NCBI RefSeq assembly: GCF_018070025.1
Contig: NZ_JAGPYQ010000001.1
Coordinates: 4,898,001-4,962,000, forward strand
Direction of reading: 5' to 3'
From: Streptomyces liliiviolaceus
Lineage (GTDB): Bacteria > Actinomycetota > Actinomycetes > Streptomycetales > Streptomycetaceae
DNA: 64,000 bases
This document shows, in pieces, positions 34,628 to 43,291 of the stretch. A program made the translations under genes and the position numbers. How positions within the stretch are numbered: position 1 is the first letter of the stretch; every line of letters begins with the position of its first letter. A model generated the notes under the pieces. It searched no databases. It was not told where the DNA came from and worked only from the letters and a program-made list of their open reading frames with translations.

Positions 34628-35854
34628 GTGACCACGACAGCCCCCTCCATCGCCCCCGACGCCGCCATGATCGAGAAGGTGGCCCGCGACGTCGTCACCG
34701 CGCACCCGCCACGCGACGTCCCGCTCACCGAACTCATGGGTGCCTGGTACGACGCCGGACTCACCTGGGTGCACTTCCCCGAAGGCCTCGGCGGGCTTCG
34801 GGCGCCGCGCAGTCTGCAGCCCGTGGCCAACCGGGTCATGCGCGAGGCGGGCGGCCCCGAACCCCGTACCGTGAACACCATTGGGTACGGGATCGTCGCC
34901 GGCACGATCCGCCGCTACGCGAGCCCGGAGCAGGCCTCCCGACTACTGCGGCCACTGGCCACGGGCGAGGAGAAGTGGTGCCAGCTCTTCAGCGAGCCCA
35001 GCGCCGGCTCCGACCTCGCGGGGCTCGCCACCCGGGCGGTCCAGGAGACCGGAGACGCCGTGACGCCGGGTGGGGGCGACTGGATCGTCAACGGCCAGAA
35101 GGTGTGGACCAGCCTGGCGCACACCTCCCGCTGGGCCGTGCTCCTCGCGCGGACCGACCCGGACGTCCCCAAGCACAAGGGCCTGACCTACTTCATCCTC
35201 GACATGACCACCCCCGGTGTGGAGGTCCGCCCCCTGCGGCAGCTCACCGGGCGGGCCCAGTTCAACGAGGTCTTCCTCGACAACGTCCGCATCCCCGACG
35301 CCCAGCGCTTCGGCGCGGTCGGCGAGGGCTGGATCGTCGCCAACAGCACCCTGGGCGACGAGCGCACCTCCCTGGGCGACCGGGTGCCGGCGCGCGGCAG
35401 CGGCGTGATCGCCGACGCGCTCGCACTGTGGCAGGCCCATCCCGAACGTCACACCCCGGTCCTGCGGGAGCGGCTCACCCGGCTGTGGATCCGCGCCGAG
35501 ACGCACCGGCTGACCTCCGACCGCACCCGGGTGGCGGCGGCCACGCAGGCCACCGCAGGGCCGGGCAGCGCCGTCACCAAACTGGTCGGCTCCGAACTGA
35601 CCCAGCACGTCTACGAGTTCTGCATGGAGCTGCTGGGCCCGGCGGGCACGCTGATCGACACCTACTCCCCCGACGCCCCCGACGACGAGTCGGGACCCAC
35701 CGCGATCCAGCGGAAGTACCTCCGCTCACGGGCCACCACGCTCGAAGGCGGCACGTCCGAGATCCAGCGCAACGTCATCGGGGAACGTGTGCTGAAGCTC
35801 CCGCAGGAACCGCGTGCCGACAAGAAGATCCCGTGGCGCGACGTCCCGCGCTGA
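34628..35854 (+). CDS. Acyl-CoA dehydrogenase, first of an adjacent pair
   Basis: FAD enzyme of 408 residues. FAD loop LFSEPSAGSDLAG, VNGQKVWTS, and the C-terminal TTLEGGTSEIQRNVIGERV. GTG 34628 is preferred: TAGCAT (34615-34620) would place transcription at or next to this codon, giving a leaderless message. The ATG at 34601 lies inside operator B. The following acyl-CoA dehydrogenase differs and lacks this tail motif. Such neighbouring pairs often form alpha2-beta2 enzymes acting on bulky side-chain acyl-CoAs (known for steroid catabolism). Confidence 0.9.
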   Translation: MTTTAPSIAPDAAMIEKVARDVVTAHPPRDVPLTELMGAWYDAGLTWVHFPEGLGGLRAPRSLQPVANRVMREAGGPEPRTVNTIGYGIVAGTIRRYASPEQASRLLRPLATGEEKWCQLFSEPSAGSDLAGLATRAVQETGDAVTPGGGDWIVNGQKVWTSLAHTSRWAVLLARTDPDVPKHKGLTYFILDMTTPGVEVRPLRQLTGRAQFNEVFLDNVRIPDAQRFGAVGEGWIVANSTLGDERTSLGDRVPARGSGVIADALALWQAHPERHTPVLRERLTRLWIRAETHRLTSDRTRVAAATQATAGPGSAVTKLVGSELTQHVYEFCMELLGPAGTLIDTYSPDAPDDESGPTAIQRKYLRSRATTLEGGTSEIQRNVIGERVLKLPQEPRADKKIPWRDVPR

Positions 35855-35890
35855 CACCGACGCCCACCCGCGAGACACCCATTGGTTGCC

Positions 35891-37030
35891 ATGACACAGG
35901 AATTCGAGTTCACGGACGAACTGGCCGAGCTGCGCACCATGGTGCGCGACTTCTGCGCCGAGGTCTCGCCGGAATCCACGGTCCGCGAAACGATGATCAC
36001 GGACACCGGAAGCGACAGTGCGCTCTGGCGCCGCCTCGCGGCCGAGCTGGGCGTACTGGGACTGGCCGTACCGGAGGCCTACGGCGGTGAGGGGGCCGGC
36101 CTCGTCTATCAGGCCGTCGTCGTCGAGGAACTCGGCGCCGCGCTGGTGTGCGGGCCGGTGCTCGGGACGGTCTGCCTGGCGATGCCCGCCCTGGCCGCGC
36201 TGTCCGACGCCGCGGTGCGGGCCGACTACCTTCCCGCGCTGGCCAAGGGCGAACGCGTCGCGACACTCGCGGTCCCGACGCACGGTGGCACCTTCTCCCC
36301 TGACCGGGTGACGGTCACCGCGACTCCCGCGGAGAGCGGCTGGACCCTGTCGGGTGCGCTGGCCCAGGTCCCCGACGGGACGACGGCGGACCTCCTGCTC
36401 GTCGCGGCCCGCACCGGGTCCGGGGTCGCGCTGTTCGCGGTGGAGGGTGACACGGAAGGCGTCGCCCGGACCGCGCTGTCCACCCTCGACCTCACCCGGC
36501 GGCAGGCCGACATCGTGCTCCACGACGTCGCGGCGCGACGCGTCGCGGACGAGAGCGAGTGCCCGTCCGTCTGCGAACGGGCGCTGCTCGTCGCCTCCGC
36601 CCTGCTGGCGGTCGAGCAGGTCGGCGGCGCGCAGCGGATGCTCGACGCGACCGTCGCCCATGTACGTGACCGCCTGCAGTTCGGCCGGCCCATCGGCTCC
36701 TTCCAGGCGGTGAAACACCGGTGCGCCGACATGCTGGTCTCGCTGGAGCAGGCCCGGTCCGTGGCCTATCACGCGGTGTGGGCCCTGGAGGACGGCACGG
36801 ACGACGCCCGGCTGGCGGTGAGCCTCGCCAGGGCCGTGGCCTCGGAGTCGTATCTGTGGATCAGTACGAGTGCCATCCAGTTGCACGGCGGACTGGGGTT
36901 CACCTGGGAGGGCTCGCCCCATCTGTACTTGAAGCGGGCGACCACCGACGCCCTGCTCCTCGGCACGGCCGGGGAACACATCGAGCACGTGGCGGCACGC
37001 ACGGTGGATCTCGCCTCCGCCGCCGACTGA
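35891..37030 (+). CDS. Acyl-CoA dehydrogenase, second of an adjacent pair
   Basis: 379 residues. Family features: VPEAYGGEGAGLVYQAVVVEELG, FGRPIGSFQAVKHRCADM and IQLHGGLGFTWEGSPHLYLKRA. The tail ends LLLGTAGEHIEHV instead of an EGTxEIQR motif, as in the non-catalytic-type partner of heteromeric enzymes. The central FAD loop is also atypical. ATG 35891, 36 bp after its partner, in the same operon. Probably one half of a heterotetramer; it could also act alone. Confidence 0.88.
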   Translation: MTQEFEFTDELAELRTMVRDFCAEVSPESTVRETMITDTGSDSALWRRLAAELGVLGLAVPEAYGGEGAGLVYQAVVVEELGAALVCGPVLGTVCLAMPALAALSDAAVRADYLPALAKGERVATLAVPTHGGTFSPDRVTVTATPAESGWTLSGALAQVPDGTTADLLLVAARTGSGVALFAVEGDTEGVARTALSTLDLTRRQADIVLHDVAARRVADESECPSVCERALLVASALLAVEQVGGAQRMLDATVAHVRDRLQFGRPIGSFQAVKHRCADMLVSLEQARSVAYHAVWALEDGTDDARLAVSLARAVASESYLWISTSAIQLHGGLGFTWEGSPHLYLKRATTDALLLGTAGEHIEHVAARTVDLASAAD

Positions 37031-37045
37031 CGGGAGGCCACCAGC

Positions 37046-37651
37046 ATGGTGCAGCAGAAGGAACAGGTCGTGCCCGAAGGCGCCGAGGAGTCGCAGGCCA
37101 CTGCCCCCGGAGCCGTCGAGGAGTCGCGGGCCACCGCCTCGCCGGTCCACGGCCTGCGCTGGGCGATCAAGACCAGCTTCGTCGCGTACGTCGCCCGTAT
37201 GCAGGACGGACGGGCCCATCTCGGCAACGGCGTCGCGGTGAACGAGCGCAACGAGTTGATCTTTCCGCTGGAGGAGGACGCCGCTTCCGTCGCGGAGACG
37301 TTCGCGTTCGGTGGTGACGTCCGGTTCGTCGGCCACTTCGGCATGCTGTCCGTGCACATCGCCCTGCCGCGCGTCGTCGTACGCGCGGGCGGCCGGGGCG
37401 AGTTGACCGTCCTGGATCCGGCGTCGCGGGACGGCGGACGGCTGCGGCTGGTGACGTTCGACCTCACCGGCCGGCGGACGGAGGGCGGGATCGAGGAGTG
37501 GCACGCCACCGACGTCCGCCTGGCGCCCGAGGGCGTGGAGCTCTTCGGTGACGTCTACGAGGCGGGCGAGCCCTTCGCCCCGCTGACCATCACGGTTCCC
37601 CGACCGGAACGACCCGAACACCCCGGACGACCTGAAGGAAACCATGGCTGA
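37046..37651 (+). CDS. HtaA-domain protein without a signal peptide
   Basis: 201 residues. Residues 36-115 match the heme-binding HtaA domain of corynebacterial heme uptake proteins: GLRWAIKTSFVAYVA and GGDVRFVGHFGML. Tyr48 (SFxxY) and His97 (FxGHxG) sit at the positions of the known heme ligands. Unlike HtaA there is no export signal, membrane anchor or second domain; the first 35 residues are a polar tail. ATG 37046 has GGGAGG upstream. It sits between acyl-CoA dehydrogenases and a SnoaL-like gene, overlapping the latter by 8 bp. A cytoplasmic heme or ligand-binding role is inferred. Confidence 0.75.
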   Translation: MVQQKEQVVPEGAEESQATAPGAVEESRATASPVHGLRWAIKTSFVAYVARMQDGRAHLGNGVAVNERNELIFPLEEDAASVAETFAFGGDVRFVGHFGMLSVHIALPRVVVRAGGRGELTVLDPASRDGGRLRLVTFDLTGRRTEGGIEEWHATDVRLAPEGVELFGDVYEAGEPFAPLTITVPRPERPEHPGRPEGNHG

Positions 37652-38099
37652 GGACATCGAGGCGCTGCGCGACCGCATCGGCATCGAGGCGGCTCTCCGC
37701 AACTACGCCTACGGGCTCGACGAACGCCGCTGGGAGGCCTGGGAGCTGGCGTTCACCGCCGACGCGGTCATCGACTTCACGCCGATGGGCGGCAAGCGCG
37801 AGACCCCCGCCGGGATGCGTGCCCGGCTGAGCAAGCCGGACCCCGCCTGGCTGTTCGCGCAGCATCCGCTGGTGAACACGGTCGTCGAGCTGGACGGGGA
37901 CCGGGCGACGGCGTACTCGGACTACCAGGTGGAGACCGGGCGCCGCGGCGCCGAGGAGGGCGAGATCGTCCGCGTCTCGGGCGGCGGCTCGTACGTGGAT
38001 CTCCTGAAGCGCACGCAGGACGGCTGGCGGATCACCGAACGCCGGGTCTCGATGAAGTGGCGCGAGACCCGCACCGTACGGGACGAGATCACTCGCTGA
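37644..38099 (+). CDS. SnoaL/NTF2-like protein
   Basis: Alpha+beta cone fold of 151 residues; relatives are dehydratases, isomerases or small-ligand hydrolases. Opening IEALRDRIGIEAALRNYAYGLDERRWEAWELAFTADAVIDF is typical of the SnoaL_4 group; the Tyr and Asp of this stretch line the pocket in relatives. Last gene of the acyl-CoA dehydrogenase operon, followed by a strong terminator. A second NTF2-like gene lies at 43292. The reaction is unknown. Confidence 0.85.
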   Translation: MAEDIEALRDRIGIEAALRNYAYGLDERRWEAWELAFTADAVIDFTPMGGKRETPAGMRARLSKPDPAWLFAQHPLVNTVVELDGDRATAYSDYQVETGRRGAEEGEIVRVSGGGSYVDLLKRTQDGWRITERRVSMKWRETRTVRDEITR

Positions 38100-38114
38100 A
38101 CGACGCTGAGCGAT

Positions 38115-38167
38115 GACGGGTGGGTGCCGGGTACTTCAGTGAAGTACCCGGCACCCACCCGTCTTTT
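38115..38167. terminator. Strong hairpin terminator with T-run
   Basis: A perfect 23-bp stem (38115-38137 with 38141-38163), 3-nt loop, then TTTT. Convergent genes on both sides. Confidence 0.9.
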
Positions 38168-38174
38168 CGCTCGT

Positions 38175-38996
38175 CTACCGGTCCCAGCCGATCCAGTCGG
38201 CCAGCGCCCCGCCGAGCACCGCCGTTCGCTCACTCTCACTGAGCAGAGGGGTGTGATGCACGAAGGCGTCCACCAACTGCGGGTACGGGACGGGCAGTCG
38301 GGAAAGGTCCGAACCGAAGAAGACCCGGTCCGCGCCGAAGGCGTCGACGAGCAGGTGGACCGTCTCGGTGACGGACGGGAAGGGGTGATCCTCCCGTACG
38401 AAGCACGGCAGCGCGGAGGCCTTGACCGCGATTCCGGGGTACTTCGCGAGGGCGAGCAGCGGCTGGACGGCCTCGGCCAGTGGCGCCGCGGCGGACTCGA
38501 CGGCCGCGTGGTCGACGGTGATCCTGAGCCCCGGGTACCGCTGGGCGAGCCGCTCGTAGAGCGCGTGGCGGCCGGGTGCGTAGATGTTCAGCGGCACCCC
38601 GAACCGCTGGGCTGCGGACCAGAATCCGCTGGCCTCTGCCGCCGCGACCGTCCCGTCGACATCGCCGCGGTTGAGGGACATGCGGATTCCGTACATGCCG
38701 GCGGTCTCGCGCCAGTGCGCCAGCTTCTCGACCTCCGCCGGATCGCCCGTCGCGTAGCGGCAGATGGCGCCGAACCGTCGCGGGTGCGCCGCCGCGGCGG
38801 CGAGGGTGTAGTCGTTGCGCGAGCCCTCCCAGGTCGGCCCGAGCAGCAGTGCTCCTGAGACGCCGGCCCCGGCCATGAGGGCGCTGACCTCCGGCACCTC
38901 CAACGGGACCGCGCGGTGCGGCTCTATGGCGTCCGGCGGCCACGGCCGATCGGCGGTCGGAGCCTTCCACACATGGATCTGCGCGTCGATGATCAT
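38175..38996 (-). CDS. Amidohydrolase-2 family hydrolase/decarboxylase
   Basis: TIM-barrel metal enzyme of 273 residues. MIIDAQIHVW gives the first metal His, ITVDHAAV a second, and RVFFGSDLSRLP the late Asp. This family contains lactonases and nonoxidative decarboxylases such as the ACMSD group. It overlaps BVMO-3 by 4 bp (ATGA), so the two are made together; lactone hydrolysis after Baeyer-Villiger oxidation is a reasonable guess. Confidence 0.87.
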   Translation of the reverse strand: MIIDAQIHVWKAPTADRPWPPDAIEPHRAVPLEVPEVSALMAGAGVSGALLLGPTWEGSRNDYTLAAAAAHPRRFGAICRYATGDPAEVEKLAHWRETAGMYGIRMSLNRGDVDGTVAAAEASGFWSAAQRFGVPLNIYAPGRHALYERLAQRYPGLRITVDHAAVESAAAPLAEAVQPLLALAKYPGIAVKASALPCFVREDHPFPSVTETVHLLVDAFGADRVFFGSDLSRLPVPYPQLVDAFVHHTPLLSESERTAVLGGALADWIGWDR

Positions 38997-40522
38997 CGGT
39001 GCCGGTGCTCCGTCGCCGCCGGGGACGGATCCGCCACCGGGGACGGGTCCGCCGCGGGGGACGGTTCCGCCGCGGGGTAGGCGTCGAAGTCGCTCATCTG
39101 CAGCTCGGCGTACTGCTCCTCGTGTCGGGCCCGCGTGAACGGCCAGATGATCGGGACACCGACTTCCTGGCTGTACCAGTTGTCGCCCTCGGAGTACGTC
39201 GTGCCGGGCAGCGCCTCGCGCACCTCGTCGACGAAGGCCTTGGTCGCCGCCTCCGAGGGCGCGTACCCCTGGCCGGTCCGCGCTATGACGTCGAACAGGC
39301 GCATGAGGTAGCCGACCTCGTGGGCCAGCGTGGTGGGGATGGTCAGCGAGTTGACCGGGGCGAACGGGCCGCACAGCAGGAAGAAGTTGGGGAAACGCGG
39401 CACACCGATGCCGCGGAACGCGGTGACGCCGTCGCGCCACGCCGCGTCCATCGTCAGCCCTTCGGGGCCCGTGACGCGCATCGGCCGCATGTACGCGTGC
39501 GCGTCGAAGCCGGTCGCCCAGACGATGACGTCGTGCCGGTGGAGCGTGCCCCGATCGTCCACGATCCCGTGCGGCTCCACGCGCCGGATCCCGCCGAAGA
39601 CCGGGTGGACGTTGTCCTGCTGCGCCACGCGGTAGTAGTCGGGTGTCTTCGCGATGCGCTTGACGCCGAGCGGTTCGGTCGGCGTGAACTTGGCGCGCAG
39701 CTCCGGATCCGGGATCTCGTCCTCCAGCATCTTCAGGAAGCGCCGCTTCATCTCCTCGCGGTCGGGTCCCGGTACGAGGCGCCAGGTCTCGTTGCCGTCC
39801 GTTTTCACCCGCAGCTCGGCCATCTTCCGGTCGTAGCGTCTGGCCAGCGGCGGGATGCGCAGGACGAGTTTCTCGGTGAGCGTGTACCTGGGGTTGTCCT
39901 TGACCTGCATCCACTGCGGCGTGCGGATGTAGTGGGTGACGTCGGCGCCCGTCTTGCCGAGCGCGCTGACGATCTGTACGCCGCTGGAGCCGGTGCCCAC
40001 CACGCCGTACCGGACGCTCTTGTCCTTGAGGTCGAGGGAGTGGTCCCACCGGGAGGAATGGAACTGCTTGCCGAGGAAGGTGTCCGCTCCCGGGACCTTC
40101 GGTATCGCGGGCGTACGCAGGAAGCCGGTGGCGGTGACGACGATGTCGGCCGTGCTCGTCGAGCCGTCGGCCAGGGTGAGCGTCCAGACGCCGTTCTCCC
40201 ACGCCGCCGACGTCACCTCGGTGTCGAACTCGATGTGCGGCAGCAGGTTCCGGGTCTCGGCGAAGTCCGCGAGGTAGCGCCGGACCTCCTCACCGGGCGC
40301 ATACCGTTTGGTCCAGTGGTGTCCGCGCGCGAACGGGAACTCGTAGTTGCGCGTCAGGACGTCGACATGCAGGCCCGGGTACGTGTTGGTGTCCCACGTC
40401 CCACCTGCGGCGGAGCGCTTCTCGTAGATCGTGAAGCGCATCCCGGCGTTCTTGAGGTGGTGCCCCATGAAAAGTCCGGACATGCCGGCGCCGACCACGG
40501 CAACCTTCAGCGGCTGCTTCAT
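38993..40522 (-). CDS. Baeyer-Villiger-type flavin monooxygenase (BVMO-3)
   Basis: Class-B flavoprotein of 509 residues. FAD motif VAVVGAGMSGLFMGHHLKNAG, fingerprint variant FLGKQFHSSRWD (Ser for Thr), NADPH motif GTGSSGVQIVSA and ATGFDAHAY. ATG 40522 has GGAGAG upstream; a GTG 24 bases earlier does not. The last 35 residues are a low-complexity tail with PSPAADPSPVADPSPAA. Coupled to the amidohydrolase; operator C lies 39 bp before the start. Confidence 0.9.
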   Translation of the reverse strand: MKQPLKVAVVGAGMSGLFMGHHLKNAGMRFTIYEKRSAAGGTWDTNTYPGLHVDVLTRNYEFPFARGHHWTKRYAPGEEVRRYLADFAETRNLLPHIEFDTEVTSAAWENGVWTLTLADGSTSTADIVVTATGFLRTPAIPKVPGADTFLGKQFHSSRWDHSLDLKDKSVRYGVVGTGSSGVQIVSALGKTGADVTHYIRTPQWMQVKDNPRYTLTEKLVLRIPPLARRYDRKMAELRVKTDGNETWRLVPGPDREEMKRRFLKMLEDEIPDPELRAKFTPTEPLGVKRIAKTPDYYRVAQQDNVHPVFGGIRRVEPHGIVDDRGTLHRHDVIVWATGFDAHAYMRPMRVTGPEGLTMDAAWRDGVTAFRGIGVPRFPNFFLLCGPFAPVNSLTIPTTLAHEVGYLMRLFDVIARTGQGYAPSEAATKAFVDEVREALPGTTYSEGDNWYSQEVGVPIIWPFTRARHEEQYAELQMSDFDAYPAAEPSPAADPSPVADPSPAATEHRHR

Positions 40523-40560
40523 CCAGCTCTCCGATCCTGTCGCCACATCAAGTTGTCTCT

Positions 40561-40576
40561 TAATAATGTTCCAACA
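40561..40576. promoter_or_regulatory. Island operator, copy C
   Basis: TAATAATGTTCCAACA, identical to the first 16 bases of copy B. On the minus strand TGCTAATCT precedes it like an extended -10, as does TGCTAACAT at copy B, so the operator would cover the transcription start of BVMO-3. Confidence 0.7.
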
Positions 40577-40661
40577 AGATTAGCATGCACTGGATCAGCG
40601 ATTGTGGTGTACATGTCATGTCTGACCGGTGAGCGGCACCCGCGGAGCGGTCGGGAGCTTC

Positions 40662-41210
40662 TCAGCCCTTCGAGGCGGACGCCGGCAGGTCGCGCAAGGC
40701 GGGGCCGAGCAGTTCGTCCAGCTGGGACCGGGCCGCTTCGAGGCGCCGGGTGTACTCGTCGCGCTGCGGATCGGACTGGACCTGACCGGCCTGCTCCGGG
40801 CCGCCCTGCTCCGAACCGGCCTTCACGCCCTGCCGCGCTTCGGGCGACTTCGCGGCCGACCACAATTGCCGCAGGATGGCCGCGGCCAGCGCGTCGTAGT
40901 CGATCTCCAGGCCCGCCACCGGGCTCGCGTCCTGCGAAGTGGCAGCCTCGACGGCTTCGGACTGCGCACGGAAGCTCTCAGCGGTCTCCTCGGACGCGGC
41001 GATCCCGTAGGTACGCTTCCCGCGGATCTCCCGGACGATCTCGCCGTCCCGCTCCATGGCCGCGATCAGCTGGATGAAGGCGACGGCCGAACCCCGGTAG
41101 CCGACCGCCTCCTTGAGTACGGCGGACGTGTACCCGGACGGGTCCCTGACCGGGCCCGAGGTCACCAGCAACTGTCGGACCCGGGCTCGGGCGCTTCCGT
41201 CGCGTGCCAT
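40662..41210 (-). CDS. Small putative DNA-binding protein, unrecognised family (copy 1)
   Basis: 182 residues; I do not recognise the family. Residues 1-70 look like a small winged-helix unit (MARDGSARARVRQLL, VLKEAVGYRGSAVAFIQLI, then MERDGEIVREIRGKRTY). A middle motif IDYDALAAAILRQLW and a C-terminal coiled coil (DEYTRRLEAARSQLDELLG) follow. All three blocks recur in the protein at 50672-51274. ATG 41210. It is divergent from the small gene at 41434, and the same operator (TGTCAA-N9-TTGACR) lies beside both copies. A regulatory role is inferred; it might also be a nucleoid-type factor. Confidence 0.75.
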   Translation of the reverse strand: MARDGSARARVRQLLVTSGPVRDPSGYTSAVLKEAVGYRGSAVAFIQLIAAMERDGEIVREIRGKRTYGIAASEETAESFRAQSEAVEAATSQDASPVAGLEIDYDALAAAILRQLWSAAKSPEARQGVKAGSEQGGPEQAGQVQSDPQRDEYTRRLEAARSQLDELLGPALRDLPASASKG

Positions 41211-41350
41211 CGGGCGTACCTCCACATGGTCGCCAAACCTGCTCAACAAGAGTAACGACAAGCATAGAGCACGCCCCCGACGCCGCCGGGCCGTCGACAC
41301 CCGGCGCCGATCCGGGCGGATACGCGGATTAAGGCGACGTAACCAAAAGA

Positions 41351-41371
41351 TGTCAATGGCATCCCTTGACG
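41351..41371. promoter_or_regulatory. Operator TGTCAA-N9-TTGACG with divergent promoters
   Basis: TGTCAA (41351-41356) and TTGACG (41366-41371). TTGACG with TACTGT (41390-41395, 18-bp spacer) makes a plus-strand promoter for 41434. On the other strand TTGACA with TTAATC makes one for 41210. Both -35 boxes are the arms of the repeat. The same element occurs at 51462-51482. Confidence 0.65.
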
Positions 41372-41433
41372 CCCGAGTGTTGTGCTCCTTACTGTCCTGA
41401 GAAGTTCGCCGCAGCATCCAAAGGAGGACGGCC

Positions 41434-41718
41434 GTGGACATCAAGGGCATCTGGGAGCTGGCAGAGCGGGCCGCGGATCTGCTGCCGGGCGCCCCCTCCC
41501 CCGATGATGTTCTCGGCTGGCTCAGCTGGCGCGAGCTCGTCTGGGACACCGCGCACCGGATCGGCGAGATCGCCACTCCCGTGCTCAGCGACCTCGGACT
41601 CACCGGCATGGACGACGCGAACACGACTTCGGTCTCGGCAACACAACTACTGCGCCTCGCGGTCCTGGTCCACACGAACTCGGGCGAGGTGTACGCGTCC
41701 GGCCTCCCGACGCCCTGA
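41434..41718 (+). CDS. Small protein of unknown function in the aldehyde dehydrogenase operon
   Basis: 94 residues, not recognised. Acidic, with Trp-rich amphipathic helices (MDIKGIWELAERAADLL, DDVLGWLSWRELVWDTAHRIGEIA). No signal, no cysteines. GTG 41434 is preceded by AAAGGAGG at ideal spacing, which strongly supports expression. It is 53 bp before the aldehyde dehydrogenase and starts the message. Could be an accessory or binding protein. Confidence 0.7.
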   Translation: MDIKGIWELAERAADLLPGAPSPDDVLGWLSWRELVWDTAHRIGEIATPVLSDLGLTGMDDANTTSVSATQLLRLAVLVHTNSGEVYASGLPTP

Positions 41719-41771
41719 CCCGCCCGCGTCCTCCACCACCCCTGCTCACACGTCCTCAAGGAGGGCCCATC

Positions 41772-43163
41772 GTGACCAGCACTACCGTCGACGCCGGCCA
41801 GTACCGCACGCTGAATCCCGCGACAGGCGAACTGGTGCGCTCGTGGAACGCGCTCGACGACAAGAGCGCCGAGGAGCTGCTGTCGCGCGGCCACGAGGCG
41901 TACCTGGCCTGGCGGCAGGTGCCGATCGAGGAGCGGGTGCGGCTGTTCCGGCGGGTGGCCGAACTGATCGGCTCGCACGCCGAGGAGCTGGGCCGTCTGA
42001 CGACGCTCGAAATGGGCAAGCCGCTCAGCCAGGCGATACCGGAAGCGCACGGCGCGGCCGAGATGTTCACCTACTACGCGGACCGGGGCCCCGAGCTGCT
42101 GGCCGACGAGGTGGTCCCGGTGCCGGGCATCTCCCGTGCCGTCGTACGCCGCGAACCGGTCGGTGTCGTCCTCGGCATCGAACCGTGGAACGCCCCGATG
42201 TACCAGGCGATGCGCGCGACGGCGCCCAACCTCATGCTCGGCAACACGGTGATCGTCAAGCCCGCCGCCATCTGCGCCGGGTCCACGCTGCTGTTCGACG
42301 ACATCTTCCGCGAGGCCGGGTTCCCGGACGGCGTCTACCAGACCGGGCTCCTGTCCAGGGACCAGGTCTCGACGTTCATCGCCGACTCCCGGGTCCGCGG
42401 GGTGACACTGACCGGTTCGGACCAGGCCGGGGCGATCGTGGGCGCGCAGGCGAGCCGCCACATCAAGCCGGTCGTCCTGGAGCTGGGCGGGTCGGACGCG
42501 TTCGTGGTGCTGGACTCGGCCGATCTGGACAAGGCCGCGGCGACCGCCGCGACCTGCCGGCTGATCATCGGCGGGCAGGCCTGTGCCCTGCCCAAGCGGG
42601 TGATCGTGACGGAGGGCGTCGCTGACGAGTTCATCGCGAAGTTCGTGCCGCTCTTCACCGACCAGCACATCGGGGACCCGTTCGACCCGCAGACGACGCT
42701 CGGTCCCATGTCCAGCAGGTCGGCCGCCGAGCTGCTGGAGGAGCAGTACCAGGACGCGGTCGACAAGGGCGCCACCGTGCTTGCCCCGGGCGGCCTCATC
42801 GACGGTCCCGGCACGTACTTCCGTCCGGCGGTGCTGACCGATGTGACCCCCGACATGCGCCTGTACCACGAGGAGGCGTTCGGGCCGATGGGGCTGGTGT
42901 TCCGGGTGCCCGACGCCGACGCGGCGATCGCCCTGGGCAACGACACCAAGTACGGCCTCGGCGGTTCGGTGTTCGCGGAGGACCTCGACGAGGCGCAGCG
43001 CGTCGCCGCGGGACTCGACACCGGCGCCGTGGGCATCAACCAGTTCCTGCCGGCGCGCGTCGAACTTCCCTTCGGCGGCACCAAGTTCTCCGGCGTGGGC
43101 CGCGAACTCGGCCGGACGGGCATGGACCAGTTCGCCAACCTGAAGACGTACGCGCTGCCGTAG
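41772..43163 (+). CDS. NAD(P)-dependent aldehyde dehydrogenase (succinate-semialdehyde type)
   Basis: 463 residues. Glu237 in LELGGSDAF and catalytic Cys271 in GGQACALPKR; PWNAP cofactor segment; LTGSDQAG. Length and ELGGSD fit the short GabD/Sad group. GTG 41772 has AAGGAGGG upstream. It oxidises an aldehyde intermediate to the acid. It is controlled with the 94-residue protein from the promoter at 41366-41395, apparently not by the main island operator. Confidence 0.92.
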   Translation: MTSTTVDAGQYRTLNPATGELVRSWNALDDKSAEELLSRGHEAYLAWRQVPIEERVRLFRRVAELIGSHAEELGRLTTLEMGKPLSQAIPEAHGAAEMFTYYADRGPELLADEVVPVPGISRAVVRREPVGVVLGIEPWNAPMYQAMRATAPNLMLGNTVIVKPAAICAGSTLLFDDIFREAGFPDGVYQTGLLSRDQVSTFIADSRVRGVTLTGSDQAGAIVGAQASRHIKPVVLELGGSDAFVVLDSADLDKAAATAATCRLIIGGQACALPKRVIVTEGVADEFIAKFVPLFTDQHIGDPFDPQTTLGPMSSRSAAELLEEQYQDAVDKGATVLAPGGLIDGPGTYFRPAVLTDVTPDMRLYHEEAFGPMGLVFRVPDADAAIALGNDTKYGLGGSVFAEDLDEAQRVAAGLDTGAVGINQFLPARVELPFGGTKFSGVGRELGRTGMDQFANLKTYALP

Positions 43164-43214
43164 GGCACCGTCGTGACGCACGCCTGACGGGCGCCGTCAC
43201 CGACGTGGGACGCA

Positions 43215-43260
43215 GAGAACTCCCTCCTCTCCGGGGTGATCCGGGGAGGAGGGAGTTCTC
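43215..43260. terminator. Strong bidirectional hairpin terminator
   Basis: A 20-bp stem with one G-T pair (43215-43234 with 43241-43260) and a 6-nt loop, between the convergent aldehyde dehydrogenase and SnoaL-like genes. Confidence 0.85.
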
Positions 43261-43291
43261 GTCGTGTGCGGTCCGGGTTACGGGCCGCCGG

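Noticed and set aside
41211..41433. Island operator copy before the 41434 gene
   Set aside because: No ATTATG/AACAT-like element found there; this promoter instead carries the TGTCAA-N9-TTGACG repeat.
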